A stretch of 64,000 bases of DNA, from positions 30,676,254-30,740,253 of the forward strand of contig OV121086.1 of assembly GCA_921293015.1 (NCBI GenBank). Reading direction: 5' to 3'. Position 1 is the stretch's first letter; each line of letters begins with the position of its first letter. Below, in pieces: positions 1 through 14,489 of this stretch. Position numbers and translations under genes: made by a program. The notes below the pieces were generated by a model. That model worked only from the letters and a program-made list of their open reading frames with translations, searched no databases and was not told where the DNA came from. The stretch comes from Phorcus lineatus. Taxonomy: Eukaryota; Mollusca; Gastropoda; Trochida; Trochidae.

Positions 1-2440
1 ATCAGAAGACTTTAAACACACTAGTGCACACCAATATTTCCTAAACACAACGAATGCACAGATACTGCTTATCTCTCAATATTACCCAAGATCCTCACTC
101 AAGTAATCTACCTCGTAAGTTATTTAACAAATAATTACGTATTCAGGTAGTAAAGTTGATTTTTAAAGACCAGAAGTATTTAATGCAACGTAACTTTAAA
201 TCCGCATAAACTACGATGTCGGTATTAAGATTTTGCTAACCAAAAAAGTGGAAACGGCAGCCATTTTGGTCAGTCTAATAGCAATGCTAAGGCTGTGTTA
301 TTAAATCGGTTTATTTACAACATTGCTTTCATAAAACATAATTCATTCTTTGTTCAGAGTTTAGGTAAATTCAACAGCTGCACATAATACTAGTTCAGTC
401 GCGTTCAACTGTCTATAATTAATCCGTTTTGTGCACAGCTAACCATAGATTTTTTATATGTAAAAGCCGACAGCAGCTGTCTAAATTTTTTCATTGTTGA
501 TTGCAGGTCAATTGTAAAGAATTTTAAGTATTTCATTGCATCGATAGAAAGCTTAAAGAGGAGACGTAACGCATAATTGTGATTATTATAAATTATTATC
601 TGTAGTCGCTTCACTTATAAGAATCAATAGAGCCAAAAAATGAGAAAATATGCGCTTTTATTCGACTACTAGGAGACCTTTTATACCCCTGTTTTGGATA
701 ACCGCCTAATGAGCCTGGCGAACGCTTAGACAAAATCACCGAAGCATGACTCGAAGCCACGCCCAGTGTGTGACGTGCTAGTCGTCCTCTGAAAGTCCAG
801 CCCTTTGATTTTCTCTGTATTTTTAAGCTAATTCAACAGCAAAATAGAGGCAATAGCATGACCGAAAGAATTCCAAAATACGATATGTAACTGCTTCATG
901 ATATAAACTTTCCCTCTTAGTCGTCAAATCCATTTTGATTGGACTGTGACAATCCTTGGACGCGGTTTTCTTGGGTGGGTTTATATCCAAAAGGTTAAGA
1001 ACTTGGTCGGTGAGAGATCCATTATTATGGGATATCACGTAGTGTTACAACATTTATTATCGATATGAAGTTCTAAATTGTCTCGAAAAAATGAAGGTTT
1101 TTGTAATAAACGGGAGAGAATGTAAAGACTTTGTTAATGTTAACTGTAGAAAAAATAATTTTGTTTCACTCCACTTTCATGACAACTTAGTACTTAGTGG
1201 ATGATTCGTTTGTATTTAACTAACGTATATTATATTGTTAGCTAGTATAACATCTCACACCGTGTTGCAATATCTCTGTCTTCGAATTTAACAATCAATG
1301 ACATGAAAACATACCTGGCGCAAGCGTTAGAAACATCCTATGTAATCCTAAAGAATGTTGGTACCCGTTATTCACGATGTACTTTTTTAAATGTGTGCCA
1401 TCGTCCGTAGAAGAGCATGAGTCAAATCTCCTTCTCTTAATTTATTGGTTGAATATATATTCTACAAGTTCATTGGTTCAAAATGACTGGACGCCGTGAC
1501 AATAAACTAAGTCACAGTCGAATGCCAAGATTACGCCATTATGACAGGACATATATTCCGCTTGGTGGGTCCAAGGCGTTAAAATTCAAAAGGTATAATT
1601 AGAGACCATTAAATCAAGAATTGAAATTGAATGCGATAGGATTATATAACGGCCACCTGTGTGTCATAAAAAATAAGACAATTTAAATCAGTCTGATTGT
1701 TGTGACAACATTTGGCAGACGTCGTAATTGATGTACACATGCTATGGGATAGTGCGCATAGCATCACGTTTAAACACCGTCTTTCGCTTGGAACAATACA
1801 GATAATTAAAGATATATTTAACATCAATTTATGGGAGGTTTGAGTTGCTTGGATGACTTTAACATGTTTAAACGGTTGTTTAGAATGTGAGATTTCCTGT
1901 TGTTTCTTCATTAAGGAGGTTATACTTCCGCCGACTAGCACGTCACGCGGCAGGACAGGCGGCTGGACACGCCTCAGTGACCATGGGCCAGTTCAGTTCT
2001 GTTCACTGGTGCTAATTAGCTGGTGATTGGAAAAAGCCGTATTAACCCTTAAGTTGCTGAATATTATTTTGACCAGTTTTGCCCCCGTGGCTGAATTATT
2101 TAGCACTCGCCTCGCTACCGTTATAGCGCAATTAGCCCCTGTGGCTGAATTATTTTGCACCGCGAGCCGCGACCGTTTTAACAACATATGGCGTGTTTAC
2201 ATGGCGGAATACGGACGTTATGGTCGTTTTATACAAAGCTAGTCGGCGAATCCCGTGTTACATATGGATGATACTTACTTGACACTTTGAATGAAATTTC
2301 TATCACCCCTGGAACGGTTTCTACAACTGAAGTAAACTTGTTTTCAATTCGGGCGCCATAACTCAATAAATTCCAAGAGCGCATGCGCGAAATCAAAACG
2401 AAACTAAAGATGAATGGTTCCTCTTCACATCGAAATAAAA
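1..2440. other. Non-coding DNA, no gene recognised
   Basis: I see no exon, RNA gene or clear repeat family in this stretch. It is AT-rich with a slightly GC-richer patch near 1930-2250. That patch contains a short direct duplication: the phrase cccGTGGCTGAATTATTT occurs near 2084 and again near 2137. Since the PKC exons begin at 6111 on the plus strand, this is probably intron or 5' flank of that gene, but nothing in the sequence proves it. Short open frames here have no protein-like composition. Confidence 0.5.
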
Positions 2441-2444
2441 ATTA

Positions 2445-4010
2445 TTTTTATAATACGTCTGGAACGAATTTTACTAAATTTTTAAAATTGTCTTCATTTC
2501 AAACATTATAAAATCATTTAATCACTGAGTGCACACATGCAAATTATATACGAAATTGAAGCTAATTTCTTGCTCTATATTTCACGATAAATTTTATTAC
2601 GATACGCCATCCTAAACGAAAGATATAAATTACGACAACAGGGTAATGATAAATCCCGATAACTTTCCGACCCCACAGTAATATTACTAAGCTAATAGCC
2701 CCGGGCAAACGCACGCGCTCAGCGCGTGCAGGCGGGATATCCCCGTTGAAACATACACTCACACACAATATAAATTGTCTTTATTTCCAACTTTATAAAT
2801 CATGTTATTCGCTTTGTATACATGCAAATTATATATGGAATTGAAGGTAATTTATTCTTCTTTACGAAGAAATAAATCATAACAATCTTTTGCACTGTAA
2901 TTAGAAGTTATTACCAACGAAACGTGGGTATAGCTAGTAATAAAGTTTTTGATAATCGCCTTACCGCAACATATGTCGCATCGTTTCCACACGTTTTATT
3001 TTGATGCAAATATGGGCAAATTTCACATGAAAATGAAGGTATTTATTTCTGCTTTACGATGATATGTAAATAACAAATATGTACCACTTGGTTTGGAAAA
3101 TATAAATTTTGCAAAGATGGTACCCTCGGGTATTTCAGAACAGATTTTGATAATTGCGACATCACTAACCGCTCCTTTATTGTCTAATTGTAATTTGCAA
3201 ATTTTATATAGAATTGAAGACGATCCTTTCCTCTTTATTGTGATAAAAAAAAGATGATAATGCGCTCTGCCGTTAAATGGATAGGAAGTGTAAAAAGCAG
3301 TTGAAAAAAAATCGCTTCTCGGTAAACAAAATATGAATAGAGAAATTGTCTGTTTGTGCGATGCTCTCCCGGTCCTTTCTGATTTTCTTGTACATACCAA
3401 TTTTATATGGCAATAAAGATCATCCTTTTCTCTATATTTTGATATATGAAATTGCAAAATTTACCGAGAAGTTTATGTGATATAAAGTGCGAGAAAATGG
3501 TAAAAACGTAAAGAATAAACAAAAGTCACAATTTTGCGGAACTTGCTGTATCTTTATTCTATATGGTGTATATAATTTTTTTATATCAAATCGAAGACAA
3601 TTATTCCTTCTTTATCATGAGGTAATCAATTTAAAAATACGCCTTGATGTTGAGAAGATATGAGCGAAAGAAAGGCACGTGTCAAAATCGCCGTTCAGTT
3701 CACATGATTTGACAGAGAAATTAGCTTTTTGTGCGGCGCTTGCCGTGTCTTTATTTATTTTTGCGCATGTACACATTTTACATGGAAAGAAAGACAATCT
3801 TTCCCTCTGTCTTATGATATAAAAATTGTCAAAATACGTTGAGCACATGATGTAAAATTGGTGTGACAAAATGGTGTAAAACTAAAAATATGTAAAAATC
3901 ACCTTTTTTGCGGCACATGCTGTATCTTCAATTCAGGTAGCGTAGTTATGTATTTTATATTGAATTGAAAACAATTTTCTGCTCTTTCAAATGATCCAAC
4001 CGGTATTGAA
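2445..4010. repeat. Decayed tandem array, unit about 175-285 bp
   Basis: A recurring block reads roughly: a phrase like TTGTGCGGCACTTGCTGTATCTTTAT, then TACATGCAAATTTTATATGGAATTGAAGACAAT, then a pyrimidine-rich CCTTCTTTAT and ATGATATAAA. The 'ATTTTATATGGAATTGAAG' part recurs near 2537, 2821, 3012, 3193, 3397, 3572, 3770 and 3948, so spacing is about 175-285 bp. The copies are heavily diverged and none keeps a reading frame, which suggests an old satellite-like array rather than a gene. Copy boundaries are approximate. Confidence 0.6.
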
Positions 4011-5390
4011 ATCCGCCCAAGGGTTCAGAACATAGGGCGTGCGATAGGAAGGCGTGCATAGGGTCAAAATGCACGCGTCTCAGTAAACGATAGCATGCGC
4101 GGGTCGGTAAGCTCGTGCGAGAGGGTAGAAAATGCTCACAGGCTATTAGCACGTTCGGCGGCGCTTGGGGAAAAATTGAGTGATTTTAACGTTTATTTTC
4201 GGTACGATAAACATTATCAATACTCTCATAACTTTCGGAGCATGTTCGCGCATTATTTAGAACACCAACGAAACAAAATTCGGTAGCTTAGCGACACACG
4301 GACGGAAAGTACTAGCGTTAAACTGACACTACTGCCGTGCAACAATTGCCCGTCCTTCGCTACTGTGACCCTCGGCGTTAATGAGCTAGCGTGAGAAAAA
4401 TAGAGTTTCGATGTCGCATCTCGCCCAGAGGACATGCGGTCAAAGCAAATTTCAACCCGGACAGGCCCGGGACCCGCATCTTAAGGGTTAAAGTTGTTTA
4501 TATGCCGATTTCGAAAATTTTAACTCAAGTTACTGGCAAATTAGAATACGTATTTTATGAATTGCAAAAGTTGCCATGGGTCATTTCAGTCGATCTTTAA
4601 GTGAATACATAAGTCCTCTTAAACCTTAAAATAGCCAATTTAGACCGTAAAAGCATGCACTTGTGCCTTTAAAACTGAATTTGTACCTTCTGATTATGTC
4701 CCCGGAAATATTTGTTACTTTTAATTTTTTTCCGAGCACAAGTCATTTCCGATGTCAAGTCGCTATTCTGACATAAGGTCATGTATTGATAACTGTAAAT
4801 GAGACTAATCTTTTGTCCAAACACAGTTCATCCGGTTACAGTAGACTTCTGTAGCTATGTCAATCAGATTATAGGCTGTAAGGGGATATCTCTTTGTTTA
4901 AACTTTAAAAATCTTAATGAGAAGAGGATTATGTGTTTTTTAAGTTTTTTTCAAAAAGCAACAAATCTTTCAATATATAATGAAACAATTTTAATCTTGT
5001 ATCGTTCATAAACATGACAACGTCACAATGCTATGACATCACCGCGCTGGAAGTCTTCAGGTAGTGTTCAGAAAAGTACATTTATCGTGGAAATGTAAGG
5101 AAAAATGATTTTGGATAATAAACAGAATGTCACCCTCGTGTCTTAAATTCTGATATCAAATATGTCAACATTCGTTGATGATCATGATATTATTTTATCC
5201 CTAAAAATAAAATAAAAAACAAGAAAATTGACATTTTGTTATCCCCGTTAACCCCTAATAAGAAACTCTACAAAAGGGTGCTATCATGTTAGCAACTAAA
5301 ACTTCCAATAAAAAACTGAATAAGTATATATATCATGAATACCAGATGTTAACACTTTATGTTATATTCACCATCTTCCTTTTTCGGAAA
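4011..5390. other. Non-coding spacer or PKC intron
   Basis: No gene is recognised. The interval 4030-4480 is distinctly GC-richer than its surroundings and rich in CpG, which can mark a younger transposon insertion, but I could not find terminal repeats or a target-site duplication. The rest is AT-rich and unremarkable. Confidence 0.4.
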
Positions 5391-5399
5391 TTAAAAAAA

Positions 5400-5790
5400 A
5401 TCAGTCTATTGGAATTCGACTTCTATCTAAAAAAAAATTCAGTCTATTTGAATTCCATTTTCAGAAATAACTCAGATAATTTGGAATGGTCCAAATTCAG
5501 CAATAGTGCAGTAGCCCATTGCTTGTTAAAAAGGCTATTCCATAGGACTAGTTTGATTTTCAGGTTAAATTATCATGGAGAAATGTAAAATATTCAATCT
5601 ATTGGAATTCAACTAATCATGTCATCAGACTAATTCCATTTTCAGAAATAGCTCTAGAATAATTTGGAATGGTCCATATTTAGCCATAGTGCAGTATCCC
5701 ATTGCTTGTTAAAAAGGCTATTAATTTATGGTACTGTATTCCATAGGACTACTTTGATTTCTTGTTGAAATTATCATGAAGATGAATTTG
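5400..5790. repeat. Imperfect direct duplication, about 190 bp, two copies
   Basis: Two adjacent blocks share the order 'TCTATTGGAATTC', 'ATTCCATTTTCAGAAATA', 'ATAATTTGGAATGGTCC', 'CAGTA(G/T)CCCATTGCTTG', 'TTAAAAAGGCTATT' and 'CCATAGGACTA'. Copy one is about 5402-5585 and copy two about 5592-5785, with small insertions in the second. The pair lies just upstream of the first recognisable PKC exon, presumably in an intron. Confidence 0.7.
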
Positions 5791-6110
5791 GCCAGCTGAA
5801 TAATATTTGACTGCTAATCTGAATGGCTAGTGCATTGATATTGTTATTTCAACCTTTGAATGGTCAATGATATACCTTCTTTATTACTGTGTATAACATA
5901 AGAGCCTTTGATACAGTCTAGGTCCTCATTCAGCAAGTCTACATTTGACTGCATCATATCAAAAAGAAAGCCTAAAGAAATAAATTAGCATGGATTAAGG
6001 TTCAAATATTGTTTAAGAAATATTATAGACTATATCTTAGTCTTGGTCAATGAGAATTTGGCTAATCTTGTTACCAAATTGTTCGTAAAAATTAACTTCT
6101 CTTCCTTTAG

Positions 6111-7395
<1,285 letters not shown>

Positions 7396-7740
7396 ACTAG
7401 GCTAGCATTTATCAAGGAGACTGGAAACAGTTACAAGACCTACCTTAGCTAGGCTAGGATTTATCAAGGAGACTGGAAACAGTTACAAGACCTACCTTAG
7501 CTAGGCTAGGATTTATCAAGGAGACTGGAAACAGTTACAAGACCTCCCTTAGCTAGGCTAGGATTTATCAAGGAGATTGGAAACAGTTACAAGACCTAAG
7601 TTAGCTAGGCTAGGATTTATCAAGGAGACTGGAAATAGTTACAAGACCTACCTTAGCTGGCTAGGATTTATCAAGGAGATCGGAAACAGTAACAAGACCT
7701 AAACTAAACTAGGATTTCAATAAGGAGATTCAAATTCAAT
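7396..7740 (+). repeat. 52-bp tandem repeat in the PKC 3' UTR, six copies
   Basis: The phrase TTATCAAGGAGA recurs at 7409, 7461, 7513, 7565, 7617 and 7668, giving a 52-bp period (one step of 51). Each unit also contains GGAAACAGTTACAAGACC and TTAGCTAGGCTAGGA. The array begins within a few bases of the stop codon at 7393-7395, so it should be transcribed as 3' UTR. Looser relatives (GGCTAGCATTCA, TTGGATCAGCTGGGACC) continue to about 8040. Confidence 0.9.
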
Positions 7741-10700
7741 AAGGAAATTTCAACCAGCTTGGAGATTTATATGAGAATAGGATTCAACAAGGAGACTGAA
7801 ATCAGCTTGGGACCTTGAACTAGGATAGCAGATGGTGGGGATTAAACTAGGCTAGCACTCAACAAAGAGATTGGATCAGCTGGGACCTTGACCTTGAACT
7901 AGGCTAGCATTCATCAGTGATTTTAACCAGCTGTGAGGCTTAAACTAGGCTAGCACTCAACAAAGAGATTGGATCAGCTGGGACCTTGAACTAGGCTAGC
8001 ATTCACCAAGGTGATCGGATCAGCTGAGAAGATTTTAACTAATTAATTATCAAACAACTAGATGCTGATCTTTAATGTATTTTAAGTTAGGAAGTCTTAC
8101 TATAGTTTAGAAAATGTTGGATAGAATGGTAACTTAAAGTTGAAATTGACATATTTCAACCAGCGTAAAACTTTCATTCTGAAGACAATTCAGGGATGAT
8201 AATTGAGTTTATGAGAGGAAACCAAAATACACTGAAACAACAATCTCCGCTAGTCTGATTCAAGTCCACCGTGTTCTGAGAGAGAAAAGTTTCAAACATT
8301 TACTACCAGGATATGCAAAAGAAAAATGGTGACAATTTGAATCCAAACTTTTAGCATTATAAAGTACTATTCTCCAAATGTTTTAGAACTAAAAACTGCT
8401 GAAAACGGTGCGGCCCTTGAGAGTTTAACTTTAGAATCTTTAGCCTACTCAAGATGTGTAACCAAAGTTAAATTCACAAATAAGTCTACAATGTATGTTT
8501 ACAGATTCTTATCAAAGGCGACTCTTACACAGGATTTTTGTTAGGAATTACTTTTTGTTCAGAAAAAAAATGTCAATGGATCAAATAATTTTTACTGAGT
8601 ATTTCATATGATTTTTAAATTACTTTTTTGGGTACTATTTTACTTGGGAACAAAATTAAATCTTTGAAGGTCTATCATATAATTCAGCTCATTTTGAGAT
8701 CTTTAAAAAAAGCATTTTCATTGGAGTTATCCTACATTGAAGAGATTTATCCTACATTGATAATATACTGGTGAAGAAGATCCATTTCATAGTGTTGTCA
8801 GGGAAACACCCCTCTTTGTAGCCAAGAGGAAAACATCTACGCATTATTTACATCGAGACAAAGAGTCATGTCTTATATCGCCCAAAAAATCATTAATTCA
8901 AATATTGCAAAGACCAGAAAAAATGATTTGAGAAAAAGGTAATTGGTATGACAGGTGTCCCGGGCAAATATCAAACTTCAAAAAAGGGAGGTAACTCAGT
9001 ATAATGAGTACCTCTATAAACGGGCGCATATAGGTCATCTGTTGGCCCAAACGTCGCCCTTAAATCCCACCTACCTACCTATCTCTATATAATTATCAAA
9101 GAAGACTAATTTTGGTATGACAGGTGTCCCGGGCAATTATCAAACATCATTCAAAGTCAGTGTTGGGAGGGGGGCAATAATTTGGTCATGGTTTCTCGAG
9201 TAAAAAAATTAATTTTAGGGTTCTTATAGCGAGGCGAGTGTTGAATGCCATAGTACTTGTTTTTGTAGGATAATGGCCAAATTTGTTAAGGAGAGGTGAT
9301 GTATACACCCTTTATGAAAAAACAGGGAACGTATTTAGACGGCTGTACATCTTTTATGTCGATTGCGGTTATGATGAAGTATTATCATTTTTGTCTACAA
9401 ACTTTTTTTGACTCGTACAGATTGTTGACAATTTTGTTGTCATTTATGTTGATTGATTTACATATTTAGTGGATGCTTGTTACAATCGCAGCCATTGCTG
9501 TTAAATATCTAGTATAACATATATATGTACATATGAAATTCATCGATATACCCTGAATCTCAGATCCCGTGATTCTCTCCCCTTACATTACCATCATTTA
9601 AGGTCATGATTACAGCATAAATGGTCCCCTTAATGATTGCTTTTATTCTATCCCCTCTAATATGGTTTTAGGATTGTTTGACCACATGATATCTATATAG
9701 GAATTATATTTTCCTGTCGAATGGGCTTGTGGTTTGAGATATCAATGACACTTTATTAAAATCAACCTTCTCACATGTTAGCACTTTGTTTGACAAAAAT
9801 CACAAAAGTCTGGAGAGCTTGCTTGCTCTGTTTGCAACTAGTCCCATCTGACATTTTACCACAATGGCTGGCGGAATGTTTGCTATTAAGAGCACTGTGT
9901 GATAGTCAAAGGGTGAACCTTAATTTCGAGGTCTAAGAAGCAATTGTCATTTTATTGTATGATTTGTTCCAGAGTTCTTGATCCCTGTTGAAATAAGCAT
10001 AGTAAATTATGTTAAATGTTGTAATTGTCTTTTCGAAAAAAAGCTAAAAGGGAGGTAACTCAGTATAATGAGTACCTCTATAAAATCATTATTGAAGACT
10101 GATGTAAGGTTAAGAAGAAGTATTGTGGATGATCTTTTATCAAAGATGTTTTATTAATGTTACAAGGAGCTGCAGTGTTGTTATCTCAGATGAAAGATGT
10201 CGTCATTCATAATTCTTATTCATATCTCATTCCCATCTTCTAAAAGAAACTGAGTTGAGTTTGATTTACCGGTACAAACTCTCTCAACTGCAAAAAGCTT
10301 CCGGGAGTTGACATTATGTAAAACTTGCAGATTAGATTTTCCATATTTGCTGTTAAGCTGCAATTCAGCTAGCTAGTATGAAAAGAATAGTAAACTTTGC
10401 TCTTCTATTTGAGTAAATCAAAACCATTTTATATCATTTTTTGACATACTTCATAATGTATTCTATAACTGTTTATCTAGAAAAATTTGAAATAAATTCA
10501 GGGAACAATTATGTTATAATGGCTTTTGGACGCACATCTTTGAGAAAATAATGAAATCAAATTATCCTTATAATTTTCCTCCATCAATGCTTACATGATT
10601 ACGTTTTGTTGTTTCTATAAAACTTCTTTCCCAGTATTGTGTGTTAACATTCATATAATTGTACATACTTTTCATTATCATATTAAAAATGATTTTAATC

Positions 10701-12467
10701 AAATATACAACATAATCAATCCAAATGTTAAGACTCTTGTTGTAATGTCTGATTTAATTTTATTGAATGTTGAATTGTTTTTTGCATGTTTACGGTTGTT
10801 GAATATTTGTCCCTAAATATTTCGAATACCTGTCTTTCTCAATAGAAGTGCAAAACCTACATAGATTTTAATACTTTAGTTCTGAACCTACTTTTTTTTT
10901 TATTCCCATTGGGCCAGTTAATCCCTCAGTTGCTTTCTTTAGAGTAAGTTTCAACCCTTTTTTATATTTTACCAAAACATCTGAGTGATGGTTAAAATGA
11001 TTTCTTGAAATCAAAAATTCCAAATTGGAGGATTCAAACTTTTAAAAATATACAACTAGATAAATACATAAACCGAAAATTTCATGATGAAAGTTTTTTT
11101 AAACTGGAATTTTTAAAATTCAAATGTAAATGCACTTGTCGAAGGTTATTTGTCAAACATTATAATGGCAAAGTTTGCTTTCAATAATTGTTTTAATCAA
11201 ATTGTTTCTCATTCAATTAAGAATATGTATATTTTGCTTTTTTAATTTATGTGGGGAAAAAAGTAGTATATATTTTCTGAAGTCCAGATAAAATGTTATT
11301 TGCATGTCTAATATTATTAGTTTTAATTCAGAATTTTTTTTGGAACTGTGCATAATAATAATACAAGTTAATTAATCATGAAATATTTCATGATCGGTTC
11401 ACTTTTACTGAACACTTTTTGTTGATAAACGATGTTATTGTTTTTGACATAATATTCAACACCCAAAATTTTATTTGACATATTGAGCATAATAACAGAA
11501 TAATGTCTCTTTAATTCATAATAATATCGATTGAAAAGATGTTCAGAAGTTAGACTCTGAAAATATTTTCACTTGTTGAAATTTTTCAAAACCAAAATTT
11601 AAAAATTTACATATGTATTAATTATGAAAAAATAGCGAGCATAATGTGTATATATGACCCATCTATTTTCCATTGTACTTTACTATCAGACATGTTATTG
11701 CATGATTAATTAGAAAATAACCCCTTCATCCCAACATGCCTGAAGTTAGGCAGGTAAATGTATTTGTATGTTTCTGAGGGGTGAAAGATAATGGCCTATC
11801 TAAAAAGGGGTACTTTTAAATTTTCATACTTCACATCTCAAACTGTTATCATAAACAGTTGTCATTCAAATAGTACATAATGACTTGGTGATATTTACCA
11901 AAAACTAATCATTATACACCAAAAGAGTGTGACTGAATCTATAATTCAAATATGGTTCGTGCAGTGAGGTTTTCCCCCCGTGTGTTGCTTTCAATTTGAA
12001 ACTAACATTCTGTTTGTTTTCAAAGTATATATCTATCATTTCATTCTGTATTCTTGTCAACACAACTGAAATACATTTAAAATAAAGTAACTAAGATTGT
12101 TAACAATGAGTTGTTTTCATTTATACGAAAATTGTGAAACCACAATCCAAATCAGAATGCATTCCTGCTCCAGACAGCCATTATCCGCTTTGTGACTTCA
12201 CTATTATACTCCATGCTGTCAGGAGGCTAAAGCGTGAAAAAGCTTCTAGACAGCGCATACAACCAACGATTGCCATCGCGCTCTAAAGCCAAAACTCCAA
12301 ACTCGTAGGATTCACAATGCAACTCTTAATGACTCGAAAAAAGAATTCAGCGAACAAATATTTTTGTGATTTTATAATATTTCGCTAGCGTTTTTTAAAC
12401 AATTCAATTTGTTAATCAATTATCTGTATCATCAAAGTATATATCAAGCATGTTACACCAACTTTTC
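7741..12467. other. PKC 3' UTR and AT-rich intergenic spacer
   Basis: No further coding exon is visible. AATAAA occurs at 10491-10496 and 12081-12086, either of which could end the PKC transcript; I cannot choose between them. Two small direct repeats stand out: GGTATGACAGGTGTCCCGGG near 8945 and near 9113, and GGGAGGTAACTCAGTATAAT followed by GAGTACCTC near 8987 and near 10050. The rest is very AT-rich. Confidence 0.5.
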
Positions 12468-13457
12468 TTAAAGGGGAAGGTAAATCCCTATACACAGAGT
12501 GGGTGGAGTCAATTTTCCCAGTTAAGAGTGTCTTTTCAGTTGAGATATAGTTGGGTACACTCTTGTCTAGCCAATTATCAAAACAACTACTTGTAATTTA
12601 AGAATGATTTTTTGCATCCATGTACACCAGTATTTGAAGAGCACAAAGCTGTAATTTCTGAAAAAATACATTTACTCTGTAAACAGAATTTTGAAAATAA
12701 TATTCAAATACACCTACCTAAGATTCAAATTTGCCTCTGTATGTGTCATATGATCAGATAAGTGAGTGTTGCCATGGCAGCAGCCTCTGAGTGGCTAAGA
12801 ACTTTCCATTCATGATATCAATTTCACCCTAGTAGTCCTGTCTTTCCCATGTAAAACAACCCACCCCCTCCCCACTCCAAGACAGCTGTGACCCCAGCCT
12901 GTCCACTGCTGCCTGTGGGAATGGGCCTTTAGCACTAGAGTAGAGATTGTGCTGAACCTAATTTTTTATTGCCACCAATGATATGACAACACTAGGCACA
13001 TAGATGTACTTTGTATTGGCTAACAATTATTAAAGGATCATAAGGCCTAACAGTGTAAAAATATCTGATGCATACATAGCTTGAGAATCCACAACAAACA
13101 CCAAACATATCAAGGGACTAATAAAGGCAAAATATTTAAAATGGAGAATCTTTTTAAAAATTATCTTTATAAAGAAATACAATATCATTCAAGTCATTCT
13201 AAGAAAATATCATCTACCAGCACATTCATTCACTTATTTGATTTTTGCTGTGAAATCTCATTTTACTGTAGTATATGTGTAGATCTCTCATAGTAAAATT
13301 CCCATAACCTTTGACCTCCCTTACTCCAGCGACCGTTAGAAGGCGTGGCACATTGGGTGATAAGATCTCCCCCAGTCTGCTTGTAGCCAATCACTGCTCT
13401 TGGAGCCTTAATTGCTTACCCATGGGTAAATCGGGCCTGTTTTACCTTCCCCTTTAA
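12468..13457. mobile_element. TTAA-flanked MITE, piggyBac-like
   Basis: The left end reads TTAA then AGGGGAAGGTAAA (TTAA 12468-12471); the right end reads TTTACCTTCCCCT then TTAA (13454-13457). The termini are perfect 13-bp inverted repeats and the TTAA on both sides is the target-site duplication typical of piggyBac elements. The element body, 12472-13453, is about 980 bp, with no transposase-like frame, so it is non-autonomous. piggyBac ends often begin CCC rather than AGGG, so the superfamily is a hypothesis based on TTAA. Confidence 0.75.
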
Positions 13458-13694
13458 ATTCACACGCTTAACATTTCAAACTTACTATCTAACTGGTTAC
13501 ACTTTTTGTTAGTGGTTATCAATGACATCATTTCCAATTGTTGTCTTTTTAATGACAACAGTGCTTCCGTGAGTAACGGCAGGTCAACTATCGTAGAGTC
13601 ACTCAAAAGGAAAGTGGAAGAACTTAGACCTTTATAGAAGTTGCCCTGCCACCAGTCCAGAGAGTAATGCACTGTGCATAGCCGCAATGTTGTT

Positions 13695-13792
13695 TTTTTT
13701 GCTTTCTCCCTGCAATAATACTAGCAGCCGTGATATAAGTGAAATACTCTTGAAGCGGCGTTAAACCTCATCTCATCTCGCCTCACCTCGCT
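13695..13792 (+). repeat. SINE 3' fragment
   Basis: The segment matches the tail of the full-length SINE at 21790-22095: CTTTCTCCCTGCAATAATAC, then GATATAAGTGAAATACTCTT, then GCGGCGTTAAAC and a CTCATCTC-type end. The tRNA-derived head is missing, so this is a 5'-truncated copy. It lies downstream of the likely ATG7 polyadenylation site. Confidence 0.75.
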
Positions 13793-13795
13793 ACT

Positions 13796-13932
13796 TTCAG
13801 CTGATGCTCACAGGTTTCACCAAAATGCATGGCCACATGATTTTGATGGCCTTCTCCCTGCAATAATACTAGCAGCCACGACATTAGTTGAATACTCGTG
13901 AAAGCGACGTTGAACATCACCTCACATCTTCC
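13796..13932 (+). repeat. SINE 3' fragment, second copy
   Basis: Directly after the previous copy, this segment contains GCTGATGCTCACAGGTTTCA, GGCCACATGATTTTGATGG, CTTCTCCCTGCAATAATACT, a diverged GACATTAGTTGAATACTCGT and GCGACGTTGAACATCACCTC. It retains more of the SINE middle region than its neighbour and is more diverged. The two copies in direct orientation suggest either serial insertion or a local duplication. Confidence 0.7.
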
Positions 13933-13981
13933 CCTCAAATTGTCAAAGTGAGCAAGAAAATCAATGTGTCAGGAACATAAC

Positions 13982-13987
13982 TTTATT
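13982..13987 (-). promoter_or_regulatory. Probable ATG7 polyadenylation signal
   Basis: TTTATT on the plus strand gives AATAAA on the minus strand about 1.3 kb downstream of the ATG7 stop codon. It is a good hexamer in a plausible position, but other sites are possible and no transcript evidence is available. Confidence 0.45.
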
Positions 13988-14489
13988 TCATAAACGTTCA
14001 GATATGATTGCAGTGTTGTTTTTGATAATCATTATGATAATATTTCAATTATTAAAACTTTACACATTTTCATCACAAGAATGGATGTAATTTTGGTTTC
14101 TAGTAACAAAAAATATCATTTAAAAAATAAGAAATATCAAAGCAGCTGTCAGTTGTTAAGGTGTGGAAATAATGTTCATCATGGGTCACTTTTTTCAGCT
14201 TTCTAGGTCTTTTCCTTCAGGAGAAGAAGATAGGAATAGATTTTTAGGGCATTTGCCTCTTTTGCCCTAATAAGGCATCACAGACTCACTAAATCTACAA
14301 TTCAAAATCAAATTAAAATCCCCAAGGGGTCTGTACACAATCAAACTTTCTAGGTATTTTTTTCTAGCCCGCTGCTCTTTTTAATATTCCCCACCTTACA
14401 GCAAAGGAAGTTGCAAGAACATTTCATGTGTTGAATCAACTCCTGACAAGCCTATCTGTGTGGTCACATTTGAATATTCTGATATCAAA

